Shown here: one piece after another, positions 21,340-32,829 of the stretch
Layout: every line of letters starts with the position of its first letter
Numbering within the stretch: the stretch's first letter is position 1
Assembly (NCBI GenBank): GCA_946807835.1
Contig: OX327710.1
Coordinates: 13,380,501-13,444,500, forward strand
Source of the DNA: Ailanthus altissimus
Taxonomy: Eukaryota > Streptophyta > Magnoliopsida > Sapindales > Simaroubaceae
Direction: 5' to 3'
DNA length: 64,000 nt
Position numbers and translations under genes: made by a program
Notes under the pieces: model-generated
The model's input: the letters and a program-made list of their open reading frames with translations, nothing else
What the model was told of the DNA's origin: nothing
The model's database searches: none

Positions 21340-23320
21340 AAAATGAGCTTTTAATGAAATATTACAATTTCATTATACTGGTGTTGCACCAATACTTAAA
21401 GCAAATGTCATCTCACATAGTTATGAAACAAATGTGGCCTCACATATTTATAATGGTAATCATTGGCACAACCATACTAGTGGACATGGTCACAGACTTG
21501 ACCATAGTCAAAGTTGTGGTTAATATAATTATCAACCTTATGACAATTATAATAAAATAAATTCAAGTGGGATCAAAATGAAGGAAGATAAAAAAAAAAG
21601 TGCAAGATAAATACCCTTGTTTTTTTTTGTGGAACAAAGGGTCATTTTTAGCATACTTGTTGTATGTCAAAACATTTGGTTGATTTGTATGAAGCATATT
21701 TAAAAGAAAAGGGAAAGAACGTCAAGAGCAATTATCTTAAAACATAGATCTAGAAAATATATCTTAGATGTCTCTAACTTCCTTTGAGATACTAATCTAG
21801 AAAATAATCACTTAGTTAGTGATAAAAATGTCTATACTAATTAAGTTTTAATGATTGTTCATTTTACATATTTTTATTATAATGTGAATATATGTTATTA
21901 TCTTGATATCTAATTTATATGTTGGATATAAATAACAAATTATATATGTTCAAGAAAGACAATGAAATATGTCTAGTTGAGAGTGCTACAACGCATACAA
22001 TCTTTTGAAGTATGAAGTTTTTCTGAAATTTAATTGTAGTTGAGGTAAAGATGAATACTATATCAGGCTCTAAAACTTAATTGAAGATTCTAAAAAAGTT
22101 ATGATCTTTTTAATGAATGGCACAAAATTATACATCCTTGACGTCTTATATTCACACAAATTAAGAAATTTCTACTTAACTTCAAAGATATTTGTCGTAA
22201 TAATCTTCACAATAAAGACTACAAATAAGAATAACGTGAAATATCTTTATATTAAAATTCTACAACCTCTGGCTAGAAATAAACATTGGATAAGCTTCGT
22301 GTGTTCTCATTTGACTTATATTATATGACGATCACAACATTTGAGAGCTACACAACTATGAATGTAAAGACAAAAGATCCAAAAAATAAAAATTATACTT
22401 TGGTATGACTGTTTAGGCAATCTTAGATTAATTATGATGTGAAAAATTATTAAAAATTTCCATAAACATCTATTGAAGAATTTAAAGATTCTATTATCCA
22501 ATGATAGCACTTGTACTGTTTGTTCACAAGGTAAAGTAATGGTTAGACCATCTTCTTTTAAAATTAATTTTGAATCTCCATCATTTTGGTAAATAATTGA
22601 ATTAGACATTTGCAAGCTAACTCACTCACCAAATAGACCATTTCGTTGCTTCATGGTCCTAATTGATAAATCTACTAGATGGTCATATGTTTATTTACTA
22701 TATACATGTAATCTTGTGATTATAGGCTCCGATTATTAGATTATGTGCATAGTTTTTAAATTACCCAATCAAGACTTTATGTTTAGATAATATTGGTGAG
22801 TTTACTTTTAAGATATTTGATGACTACTGCATGTAAATAAAAATTAATATAAAACATCTAGTGTCACGTGTTCATACCTAGAATAAGTTAGCAAAATAGT
22901 TTATTAAGAAACTTTAGATGATTGTAAGAATTTTGTTATTATGTACTCAATTACTTATTTTAACATGGAGTTATGTAATTTTACATCTTATAATATTAGT
23001 AAACCTAATGCCGATAACTTTTCATGAATATTCTTTATTGCAACAAGTGTTTAGTCATCAACCTCCCATTTTCTTACTTTCGATTGTATTATACAAATTT
23101 CAGTTACTCGCCCTCAATGCAATAATATGGTTTAAGAATTTACATAAATTTTAACTCACAGTATATTATCAGATATTTGAAACTCTTCATGAATAACCTA
23201 TTTATTGCACATTCTATAAATTATCTTTTTGATGAAACGAATTTTTTTCATTGAGAGTAAAAAAAAACACCTTCAAAAAATAAACAAGTGACTCGTATAT
23301 ATCCTCGAGCTCCATAAAAT
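21340..23320 (+). pseudogene. Decayed Ty1/copia gag-pol fragment, plus strand
   Basis: In all three forward frames there are successive copia blocks. They are a gag C-terminus, a zinc-knuckle region near 21617-21660 followed by SKHLVDLYEAYLKEKGKN (to 21720), and a protease segment near 21940-22015 (FKKDNEICLVESATTHTIF). GAG-pre-integrase comes next (22080-22330, MIFLMNGTKLYILDVLYSHK, NNVKYLYIK), then integrase pieces (22640-23000: STRWS, LDNIGEF; 23010-23140: HEYSLLQQVFSHQPPIF) and a C-terminal tail to about 23320. The protease motif has glutamate (codon 21979-21981) where the family has the catalytic aspartate. Stops are dense. No LTRs were found, and the fragment lies directly upstream of the broken IPMDH gene. 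It is a different copia lineage from the minus-strand element to its left. Confidence 0.8.
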
Positions 23321-23481
23321 AAAAATGAAATGCAAAGAATAATTCATCTACGACAAATTGCAAGTACCTAATGTATTTACAGACACGTCAAAGATTAACC
23401 AAATCATATAAGTTAACTGCTAATGTATCAGCTCTTTTAGTTATTCCTATTTCCTAACGAGCAACTTATTGAAAGAGCAAA

Positions 23482-23582
23482 GGATGGTGCCAGCCGAATT
23501 GGCTGGGCGACTCAAGGAGCACCCCCGATTTGATTCCCTCCCTCGATAATAATTATGCGTGTGTGTAGATATGTTAAACCCG
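23482..23582 (+). mobile_element. Candidate SINE head abutting IPMDH exon 1
   Basis: The sequence opens with a tRNA-like A-box region (GGTGCCAGCCGAATTGGCTG) and a degenerate B box (GATTTGATTCCC) about 30 bp later, the same arrangement as the SINE at 3481. A pyrimidine-rich then TG-rich tail runs into coding sequence without a visible A tail or target duplication. It may be a SINE inserted in, or used as breakpoint of, the IPMDH transit-peptide exon. Certainty is moderate because the right edge is undefined. Confidence 0.5.
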
Positions 23583-25899
23583 CAACTAAACACTCTCTTA
23601 AACCGGCGAGAATCAGATGCGCCGCCACCACAGCCACCAGACGGTATAACATCACTCTCCTCCCCGGCGATGGTATCGGCCCGGAAGTCATCTCCGTCGC
23701 CAAGAACGTCCTCAAGCTCGCCGGCTCTCTCGAAGGTGCGCTCTCTATATTTTTAATTCACGGAAATTTTAACTTATTTGAAGCATTAGAATCTAATTCG
23801 TAAAATGAGAAATAGAGAAGAAATTAATGGCATTCGGCTCATGAGCTTTAATTATTGTATATTCTTGAGTCTGTAATTTGTTTCTTTTCTTAATAGAATA
23901 ATTAATTTTAAGTTCCGCTTTAGGATTTGACCGAATTATAATTTTGCATTTGTGGTGCTTTTGACACTGCTAAGAGCATTTTCAAATATTTAAAAGAATT
24001 ACTTCTTGTCTATTTTTATAGCCTTCTATTGTTTTGTTTTTCGTTGTCTTTTTTATTTTATTTTTTTGGAGACTGAATACTACTTTAGAGTATCTATTAG
24101 GGTAGAATTTTATTGGTGTATTTTTGTAGAAAGCACTTCTATAAATTAATTCTTCTAATGTACCTTAGTTTGGTACAATCACAGTACTGACAATTTGCAG
24201 TACCGTTTGATTTTAGATTTTCTTTTTCTTTTTCTTTTTTAATATTAGGGATTGAATTTGCATTCCAAGAGATGCCTATGGGAGGATCAGCCTTGGATTT
24301 GGTTGGAGTTTCATTGCCTGACAAGACGCTTTCAGCAGCAAAGCAATCGATGCAGTTCTTCTTGGAGCAATTGGAGGGTACCTGACTTTTTTGCAGATTT
24401 CTTTTCATCAATTTTATTCTTTTTGGCAAATGTTATCCATCAACAAATTTGTTTGTTAATTTATTTATTTCTGTGTCAAGGTATAAATGGGATGATAATG
24501 CAAAGCATTTGAAGTCGGAGACTGGATTGCTTCAGCTTTGAGAAGGTCTTAAAGTCTTTGCAAATTTAAGGCCAGCAACTGTATTGCCACAGGTAGTATT
24601 TGTTTAGTTGCAAACAGCTTTTCCTTTCTTGGTGATGCACTCCTATCAAATTTATGGTATTGTTGTGTAGAAATCTGTATGCAGTCTTTGTATAGATATA
24701 AAAGCATATTTTTACTCTCTTATACTTGCCTGTGAAGTTTAGAAGATTCACTTAAAGAGTTTCTAGCTTATATTTTATCTCAAAAGGAAATCATATTAAA
24801 TGGGAAGTCCTAATAACTGCATTTGAAGTACGTGGCATAAGAAGTTTGTTCATTAGAAGCTATATGTTGTGCATGTCTGTTCTTGAAGTTCAATTAATTT
24901 TTTGCTTTCCTGTTTGTATAAGGTTTGGCATCATATCAGTTAATCTTTAGTAATGCCAAAGTAAAGTTTGATGTATCAAATAGGTGAGCACCAATAGTTG
25001 AAGAGTGGTGTTAGTCTTGCATTATTCACCATGATTGTCTTGTTATAAGATAATCCAAAGTGATATATGGTGAATCAAGCCTCTGAATCCTAAACATTCA
25101 TTTGCCTTGCGGACAAGAGAAGATTTTTTTCTTTTCTTTCTTACAGATGTATTAGGTAATCAGCAACATGAAACATTGTTCTGTTTCTTAAGAAAGTAAT
25201 CTTTCAATAAAATAAATATCATAAGTTGTCTGGAACAAATGATTCGGTGGAGTTTGCAACTTCATGTTTGTTGTGTATGCATGACAATAAAGGCTGATTG
25301 GTATATGCAATGTAGTATAGTTCATAAAAATTAAATTAACAGTTCTACTTTCAGAATTTTGTGAGCGAATTGTTAAAATTATTGTTTGTGAGTATTTTAT
25401 TTGAAACTGTTTACGTGTATGTGTATGTGTATGTGCATATTTATGATTTATATTTGTTCCTATTAAAAATGTATATCTTATTTTTGTTACTCTAACAGTT
25501 AGTGGACTCTTCTACTTTGAAGAAGGAGGTTGCTGAAGGAGTTGATCTTATGGTTGTAAGGGAGCTCACTGGAGGTCAGTGTACAGTCATTGTAGCTAGA
25601 ATTACATGGATTGGCTTGCTGGAATAACCATGACAAGATGGTATTTATGGAAAACAGGTATTTACTTTGGAAAGCCGAGGGGTTTTTGCATCAGTGAAAA
25701 CGGTGAGGAAATTGGCTTCAATACGGAGGTTTATGCTACCCATGAGGTAGGTTACTAAGAAAGTTTTCTCATTAGTAAACTTCCACTAATTTCCTCATAT
25801 TCCTCGTTTCTCAAATAAGATAATGTCAATCTTTAATCACACCTATGCATCCTACTTGGGTTATACATAGATTTGAATTGTGCAAGGCATCCAATAACT

Positions 25900-26300
25900 A
25901 AAAACTGTGAATATTTGTGATTTTGTGACGCAGCACGAAAGCAAAGCTAGATCTAGTTCTGGTGGATGTCTTGAATCCACGAGAAAAGATAACTCTCATA
26001 AGAAAAAGGGTGTCGAGTCTACAACAAAATAACCCCAAAGGGAATATAACAGAAACATTAATGATAAGATTAATAAGATTTTTCTTCAAAGTTACAAATA
26101 ACAATCCTATTTATAGCAATAGATTAACTAATTCTAAATAAACCATAAATCCTACTCAATAAAGAATAATAACTAAATAAATTGGACTTTCCTAAAATTA
26201 TGACCAAATAAGAATAATAACCTTATTAAAATGAAAATATCAAATAATACTCAAATAAGAAATCCTAAAATAATATATTCCTTATTTTGTCTTACATCAG
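25900..26300 (-). repeat. Putative gypsy LTR inside IPMDH intron 5
   Basis: On the minus strand, sequence starting near 26296 (TGTAAGACAAAATAAGG) follows directly on a gypsy-like pol tail (GACGAGTTTTTTCGAAGG, about 26315-26332). It contains TATAAATAGGATTG near 26108 and continues to about 25900. The position after the element's coding end, the TG start and the TATA box suggest the 3' LTR. The right-hand partner LTR is missing, and the left edge is approximate. Confidence 0.6.
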
Positions 26301-26450
26301 TTCTCTTCTCCTTCGAAAAAACTCGTCCTCAAGTTTTGCTACAAATAAAAAGTTGTCAGGAGGATGAAACTTGTAGTAGACCACATCATCGATACTTTGC
26401 AACTCGAACACATAGTCATTGTGATCATCTTATTTAAAACTCAAAAGAAA

Positions 26451-26852
26451 TCAAACTTGATTCTTTTCTTGCATTTGACAATAAATCTTCTGTGTAACTG
26501 TTTCTTGCATAAAAAAAATCACCATTAAACCCTTTTTGAAATTCTCCATGTGTTGCTCAATGTGCACTCCAATTAACTCCATTTTTTTATATGTTTCTCC
26601 TTTAAGAATAATCTTCATATCTTCAACTTGGACCGGTAAAATCATATCAGTTATTGGTGGATTTGCTTGAACTTGAGCTTTCTCTTCATGTAAAATCTGC
26701 AGCATTTCTTCAATTTCTTCAAGCAGAATATTTGGAATCTTGTGCATGTGTTCAACCTTTTCAGCATTCTTAATAACTGTTCTTTTTTCTAGAGTTGATA
26801 CGTGATCCTCATCAACAGAAAGTCTCTCTTTACTTGCATGTAGTTCTTTCAT
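26451..26852 (-). pseudogene. Unidentified coiled-coil-like ORF of the gypsy insertion
   Basis: A 133-codon frame that immediately follows the gypsy gag and is rich in E, K, Q, M and H (for example LLEEIEEMLQILHEEKAQVQ). It probably is the gag C-terminal/linker part of the same non-autonomous element, since gag is followed by this and then by the pol tail and LTR with no protease, RT or integrase between. I do not recognise a family. Confidence 0.45.
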
Positions 26853-27413
26853 TTATTCTCGAATTCTTGAAACATCATGTTGCATTTGCACAAGCATGTG
26901 TTGTATCTTCTCTATATTAGACCTTTTCAATTGCGATTCAATTTGTGAAGCTAATTTGATGACACCAAAATAGTCGTGGGTGATCACAGACTGTAAAGGA
27001 ATTCTTTCTCTAATATAAGCACGTAATCCTCCCACAAATCTTGTAATCAACTTATCGTCTGTCTCAATGAAATTCACACGAGCATGATACCATTGTAACT
27101 TAGAATCATAAACTTGGACAGACTTCGTACCTTGTTGACAATTATTAAGCTTGCGAAGTATCATCTCATTATAGTCCCATGGAAGAAATTTTTGTTGAAT
27201 CAGCCTTCTCATTCTGTACCAAGCTCAAATTTTTTCTTTGCCTTGTTGAACTCGTGATGCTTGTAAGCTTTTCCACCAAGCTAATGCATGCCCAATTAAC
27301 TTAGAAGAAGCATACTTGACTTGTTTATTTTCAGAAACATAATTAAAAATAAAATCTTCAATCTCGAAAATCCATTCAAACATATCTTCAGGATCATGAA
27401 ATTTTTGAAACAC
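26853..27413 (-). pseudogene. Ty3/gypsy gag (Retrotrans_gag domain) fragment
   Basis: Two pieces, 27225-27413 and 26853-27212, together give a Retrotrans_gag domain: KFHDPEDMFEWIFEIEDF, YASSKLIGHALAWWKSLQAS, then after a stop at about 27222 RLIQQKFLPWDYNEMILRKL and LRAYIRERIPLQSVITHDYF. The WW motif followed by a basic stretch and KFLP...Y is typical of gypsy capsid proteins. The right edge at about 27413 switches abruptly to copia integrase sequence, so the 5' part of gag and its LTR are missing. Confidence 0.8.
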
Positions 27414-28676
27414 TCTAAAGATGTGTTATATTTCAAAATACGTGTAGGCATCCTATTTATCAAATATGAAGTTGTTAAAACAGCTTCTCCCCAAAGATAT
27501 TTTGGGACATTCATTGAAAATATCATAGCGCAAGCCATTCTAAGTAAGTGTTTATTTTTTCTTTTAGCAATACTATTTTGTTTAGGGGTATCCACACATG
27601 TAGACTGATGACGAATACCATTTTCCTTTGAAAAAAGTCCCCAAGTGTTCATTAAAATGATGAATACCATTTTGTTTTTAAAAAAGTCTGAGTTTCAATC
27701 ATTAAAGTGTTCATTAAAATGATGAATACCATTTTGTTTTTAAAAAAGTATGAGTTTCAATCATTAAAGTGTTCATTAAAATGATGAATACCATTTTGTT
27801 TTTAAAAAAGTCTAAGTTTCAATCATTATATAAAATTCTTAAACAGTTTTCCTACCTCCGATTTCTCACTCATCAAATATATCCAGCATAATCAAGTATG
27901 ATCGTCAATAAATGTAATAAGCCATTTTTTTTAGAAATAGTAGTGATTTTTTAAGTTCCCCAAACATCACTATGAATTAAATAAAATGGTTTTAAAGAAA
28001 CATAGAGTTTTGAAAAATAAATTGTACGATTACTCTCAGACAAAAAACAACTTTTACATTAAAAAGTAGAACAATCCAAACCCTTAAACCAAATAGGAAA
28101 CAAGTATTTAAGATATTGAAAACTAGGATATCCTAGTCTAGAATATCAAAGCATTATTTGTTCATACATAGGGATAGAATTGACCCTACTAAAGCCTTGA
28201 GCTTTTTATTACTCAGGAGTTACCATAAAAGTAGTAGCGTCCATCTATCATTATAGCACTGCCAATCTTCTTCCCCGAGCTCTAGTCCTAGAATTCACAG
28301 TGAGAATCAAAAAGATAACACAACAATTAGACTCGTTTAAAAGTTTACTCACAAATAAAAGATTACAGGCTAGTTTAGGAACATAGAGAACAGATTTAAG
28401 ATTAATATTCTCAGAGAGTTTTATCAAACTTTTTCCCACAATGGGTGAGAAACTACCGTCTGCAATTATAACTTTTTCAATACTAGAACAAAGTGAGGAG
28501 GTACTGAATAATTCAGAAAGACTAGGCATATGATCAGAAGCTCCAAAATCAATAATCCATGGAGTAATGTTTGAACAACAAGAAATGGCACTAGATGCAC
28601 TACCTGTTTGAGCAAGAGAGTTACTAGGAATACCAGATGATAAACTGAATTTTAGCAGTTTAAGAAGATGATCCAT
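27414..28676 (-). pseudogene. Copia protease-integrase fragment inside IPMDH intron 5
   Basis: The minus strand from 28676 gives a gag end, a protease motif (WIIDFGASDHM at about 28528-28560) and GAG-pre-integrase-like sequence (ENINLKSVLYVPKLACNLLF). After about 600 bp of broken sequence, the second half of an integrase core appears (27420-27610, GIRHQSTCVDTPKQNSIAKR, MNVPKYLWGEAVLTTSYLIN). The protease has phenylalanine instead of serine next to the catalytic aspartate (DFGA for DSGA). A triple 62 bp tandem repeat interrupts the integrase. This lineage differs from the other copia elements in the window. Confidence 0.8.
27645..27830. repeat. Three tandem copies of a 62 bp unit
   Basis: Unit starts are at 27645, 27707 and 27769, each beginning GTGTTCATTAAAATGATGAA. 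Copies differ at only a few bases. The repeat lies within integrase sequence and duplicates part of the element around GLFSKENGI, which breaks the frame. It probably arose by local slippage after insertion. Confidence 0.9.
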
Positions 28677-29077
28677 CTGCTCCTTTCCAATTCCATCACT
28701 CTTGTTTATTATGAGGAAAAAAACAAGGAAGCATCCTATTTTTATTTGTTTAAGTTTTCATGACAATAAGAAAATTAACTACTAGATATAGAAAAATATA
28801 TTTCCTTATTTGACATGAACATCATAATGCCCACTTGTATCTGTGATGCTTTGCTGGATCGATAATAGTTTGTGAAGATTGCTAAGAGAAATAAAGAAAT
28901 TAATTTCATGCATGGGCGTTCCTCTAGGTAGGAGATTCAAAATAATAACTCTTACACTGGAAGTATTTTGTAACTCCTCTCTGCAAATACTTGATTTGTT
29001 TTTTCTGTTGCCCTCATAATTTTCGAGCACTTCTTTTCGTATAGTTGTGCATAAGTCATTATCTGGCATAAACATGA

Positions 29078-29182
<105 letters not shown>

Positions 29183-30108
29183 TGATGTGCATGTAGAATC
29201 TTTTCTCTTTCTGCTCGTGTTTGTCGTTGGAATAGAATCTCCGTGTGTTGTTTTGGATCCTGTAGAAGTTATATTACTTGACATAGATGTTGTGCACTGG
29301 TGATTTGTCATAGAATTGTCAGACTGGAAATGTGCACAATTAGCTAGTTTTCACAAATCAGCCCCTTCTCTCTGTTATGTGCTGCAGAATTGTGTATCTT
29401 TTCCATCCGGCATCTACCATTGAGCTTTAACTTTTTGCCGGCCTAATTGTTCACCATATCCACCACTAGAGAACAGTTTCCAGAAAAGCAAAGGGACTAT
29501 TCTCCTTTTAGGGGTGAAGGTGATGAATTATTTGCATGTGAGGTTTGTTGTCTCCTATGGTTGTTGTATATTTGTTATCAATCTAAAAAATTGTTACTTT
29601 TCTTCCTTGGCTTGACATTAATGCCTAGGTTATGATGTTTGACTTAAGAATGATTAGTACGGTAAAATTTTGATTCTGACTCATATATCACTGTTAATAT
29701 TTTGTGTGCACATGATTATATTATGACCTAATAACTATCTAGTGGACAATGAATCAATGAAATGTACAGTTTCATTGGTTTTTCTGCATGAATATATCTG
29801 TGTATGATATTTTACTTGTTTTCTTTTTTAGAATGCAAAATAGGTTACCACGTCCTTAATTGATTGTGCAGGCATCAATGTTGTGGAGAAAAAGAGTCAC
29901 GGCAATAGCCTCAGAGTATCCTGATGTTGAGCTCTCACACATGTATGTTGATAATGCTGCAATGCAACTTGTTCGAAATCCAAAACAGGTTACTGTTTAA
30001 AAAACTTGACAGAAACATTCTTTTCAATTTATGTTAGACTCACCTAGAAATTTGGATGAGGAGGAACATCCACTTCTTGAGCCCTATTGATGAGAAGTAG
30101 AAGCCTGA

Positions 30109-30258
<150 letters not shown>

Positions 30259-31481
30259 TAATCCTTTTAAAATTAGTGGTTTGAAAAGAATTTATTCTAC
30301 CACTAATTTGTATTCAAAAGAAATTTATGATATTTTTTCATTTGACATATACTGAATGTTTCTATCGGCAGAGGGACCTGGACTTTTTGAACCAATACGT
30401 GGTTCTGCTCCTGATATTGCTGGACAGGTTGAATTATCTCTTCTCTGTCAAAATAAAGCTTCTGTATTTGTTACCAAAAGGAAAAAGCTACAATGCATCT
30501 AATGTTGAATGTTATTATAAAATGTGCAGGATAAGGCGAACCCCTTGGCAACTATACTCAGTGCTGCTATGCTTTTGAAGTATGGGTTAGGGGAGGAAAA
30601 TGCAGCAAAGAGAATTGAGAATGCAGTTTTGGATACTCTAAATAAGGGACTCCGAACGGGTGATACATACTCAGCTGGAAATGTAAGTATTTTATTTCCA
30701 TGATCCATTGCCTGTCTTTCTTTCTATTTTCTTTTTCTTCTTTCTCTTACCTATGAAAATGAACTTCGTATGTATGAGGAATCTGTAGATTCTATTGCTT
30801 GCAAGAAAAGTGAAAAGAATATCACTCACAATAGTTGTCAGATTTCCTGCCCTCTTTCCTCAGTCATTGTCAATGGCACTGACTATAGAAGGATACTCTG
30901 CTTAGTTCCCTTGATTGGAATAGGAGAGGAAAAGAGGGGCGTTGATTGCGAATAGAACCTCCTGATCTTAAAATTTCTGTATCTGCCATCTAGCTATGAT
31001 CTGATGTTTCCCATTTGCCTCTGTATTTCCATATGCCAAGATGCCATCAATCTAGAAGATTGAAGTGACATGGGTACAGGAGTCCTTTTTTCTATATTTT
31101 TCTCAATTAGAGGCAAATCTGTTCTTAAGTTTCATTTATCATTTTAGCCCCAATCCATGTATCAATCAACAGTTAAATTCTCCCCAGATTTTGTAAATCA
31201 TTGAAAAACTGGAATATATTTGTTTTCATTTTTGGCTGGAGAAGTTCTCTTCCTTTCTGGTTAGCAATTGTCTAATTTTGGAGTATACATTTTAACATCT
31301 GCCAAGTATTTGCAATCTTCATGGCTATCGCATTTGTTTTACTGACAACTTTATTGTTATGCGCCTCATTTGGTCTACCAGTAACATCTAACACTTGCTT
31401 ATACAGAAATTAGTAGGATGCAAGGAGATGGGTGAAGAGGTTTTGAAATCGGTGGATGGTCAAGTTCCTGCAGCCGTTTAA

Positions 31482-32829
31482 ATTGTATTCAGATCAGCAC
31501 TGAGATGAAGGTCTCGATGGGTTTTATGATTCTTTCTGTTTTGCAAGGGCCCAGAAGGCTTTGATGATTTGCAGGAAAACCAATTTTCACCCTTATCTAC
31601 TGCAATATTTTGCCATGCTATGGCTATTAGGATATCAAGTACTTTATTATTATTGTGAAATGCCATTAGGATCTCACCCTTGAAACACTTGGGTGGTTTA
31701 GTTTCTTGTTAAGCTATTTACTTTGTCTTTCTGAAATCTTGTTTTGCTATGGCTGTTGTAACATAGAGATCAATGTGCCAGTTTATGAAAAATGAAGTCT
31801 TCAATTTTTTATTTAGTTAACATTATCCTATGCGATTATCTTCGAGGATTTTAATGCAGTATCCTCTAATCACATGGGCACTTGCTATTGTAAGGAGGAC
31901 TTTTGATCCAATTGTATAAGCTCATAAACACAACATTTATGAGCATATCAGTAAACTAACCATCTTCAATTCCATGGAGGTGCAAAGTTTATAAGCGTTA
32001 TAATTCTCATAATGAATACAATATTTTGTTGTCGATCTCAAGAAAACATTGCCATAGCAAACAAATCTTAAAAACTAACTTTGAATTGATTCAGAATCAA
32101 AATATTTGAAACTCAAATATACAATTGATTGTGTCAATCAAACAGACAGATCGTACATTTGATACATATACATCAATTATATCCTAAGCAAAACTGATGA
32201 TAAGAGTATACAAAATTAAAATTGTTATGTGTGAAATACAGTATTTCTACAAAACCAACCAAAGCCAAGAAGCCATTTACATATGCTTCACTTCTTATGC
32301 TGTCAATAATTATCAATAATAAAAGCCCTTGAACTGTTGCGATCGCTTTCAAGAAATCACAGAACTCTTTTTCTCTGAAAGAGAGAATAAATTATGAAGA
32401 GTTTTCTATTGAACGCAATTTTCTAGCAAGAACTCAAGATAGACAAACGGTTAAAACCCCGCGCACAACGGTTAAGTTTGTGAAAGTGACCGTTCACTTA
32501 TTTTATTTTTACCTTATTTTAACAATTTTTTTTTGGGTTAGATTTGATAGAATTACTCATTTTTAAAATTGGATAAAAGTGAAAATTGTTAATAATACCA
32601 ATTGATAATAAGAAGAAAAAAAATTTTAAAAGTAATTCCATCAAATTTAATAAAAAATTTATAAAATTTTGATAAAAATTATAAAATTTTGATGAAAATA
32701 GGTCACTTGAAAAATAAGGTAAATAAATGATTACTTTCACTATAATATGGAAATCCTAATATTTTTTACTCAAAATTAAAAGAATTTAATTTGTTGCCCC
32801 AAAATTCTGACCCAATCCACTAAGGCTCA
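31482..32829. other. IPMDH 3' flank and intergenic DNA
   Basis: The first ~320 bp downstream of the stop look like an old 3' UTR (mixed composition, AATGAAG-type weak signals near 31790). The rest is AT-rich without a recognisable gene. Confidence 0.45.

Noticed and set aside
27645..27830. Regular 62 bp repeats considered as a CRISPR-like array
   Set aside because: The units are directly adjacent with no unique spacers, in eukaryotic DNA inside a retrotransposon.
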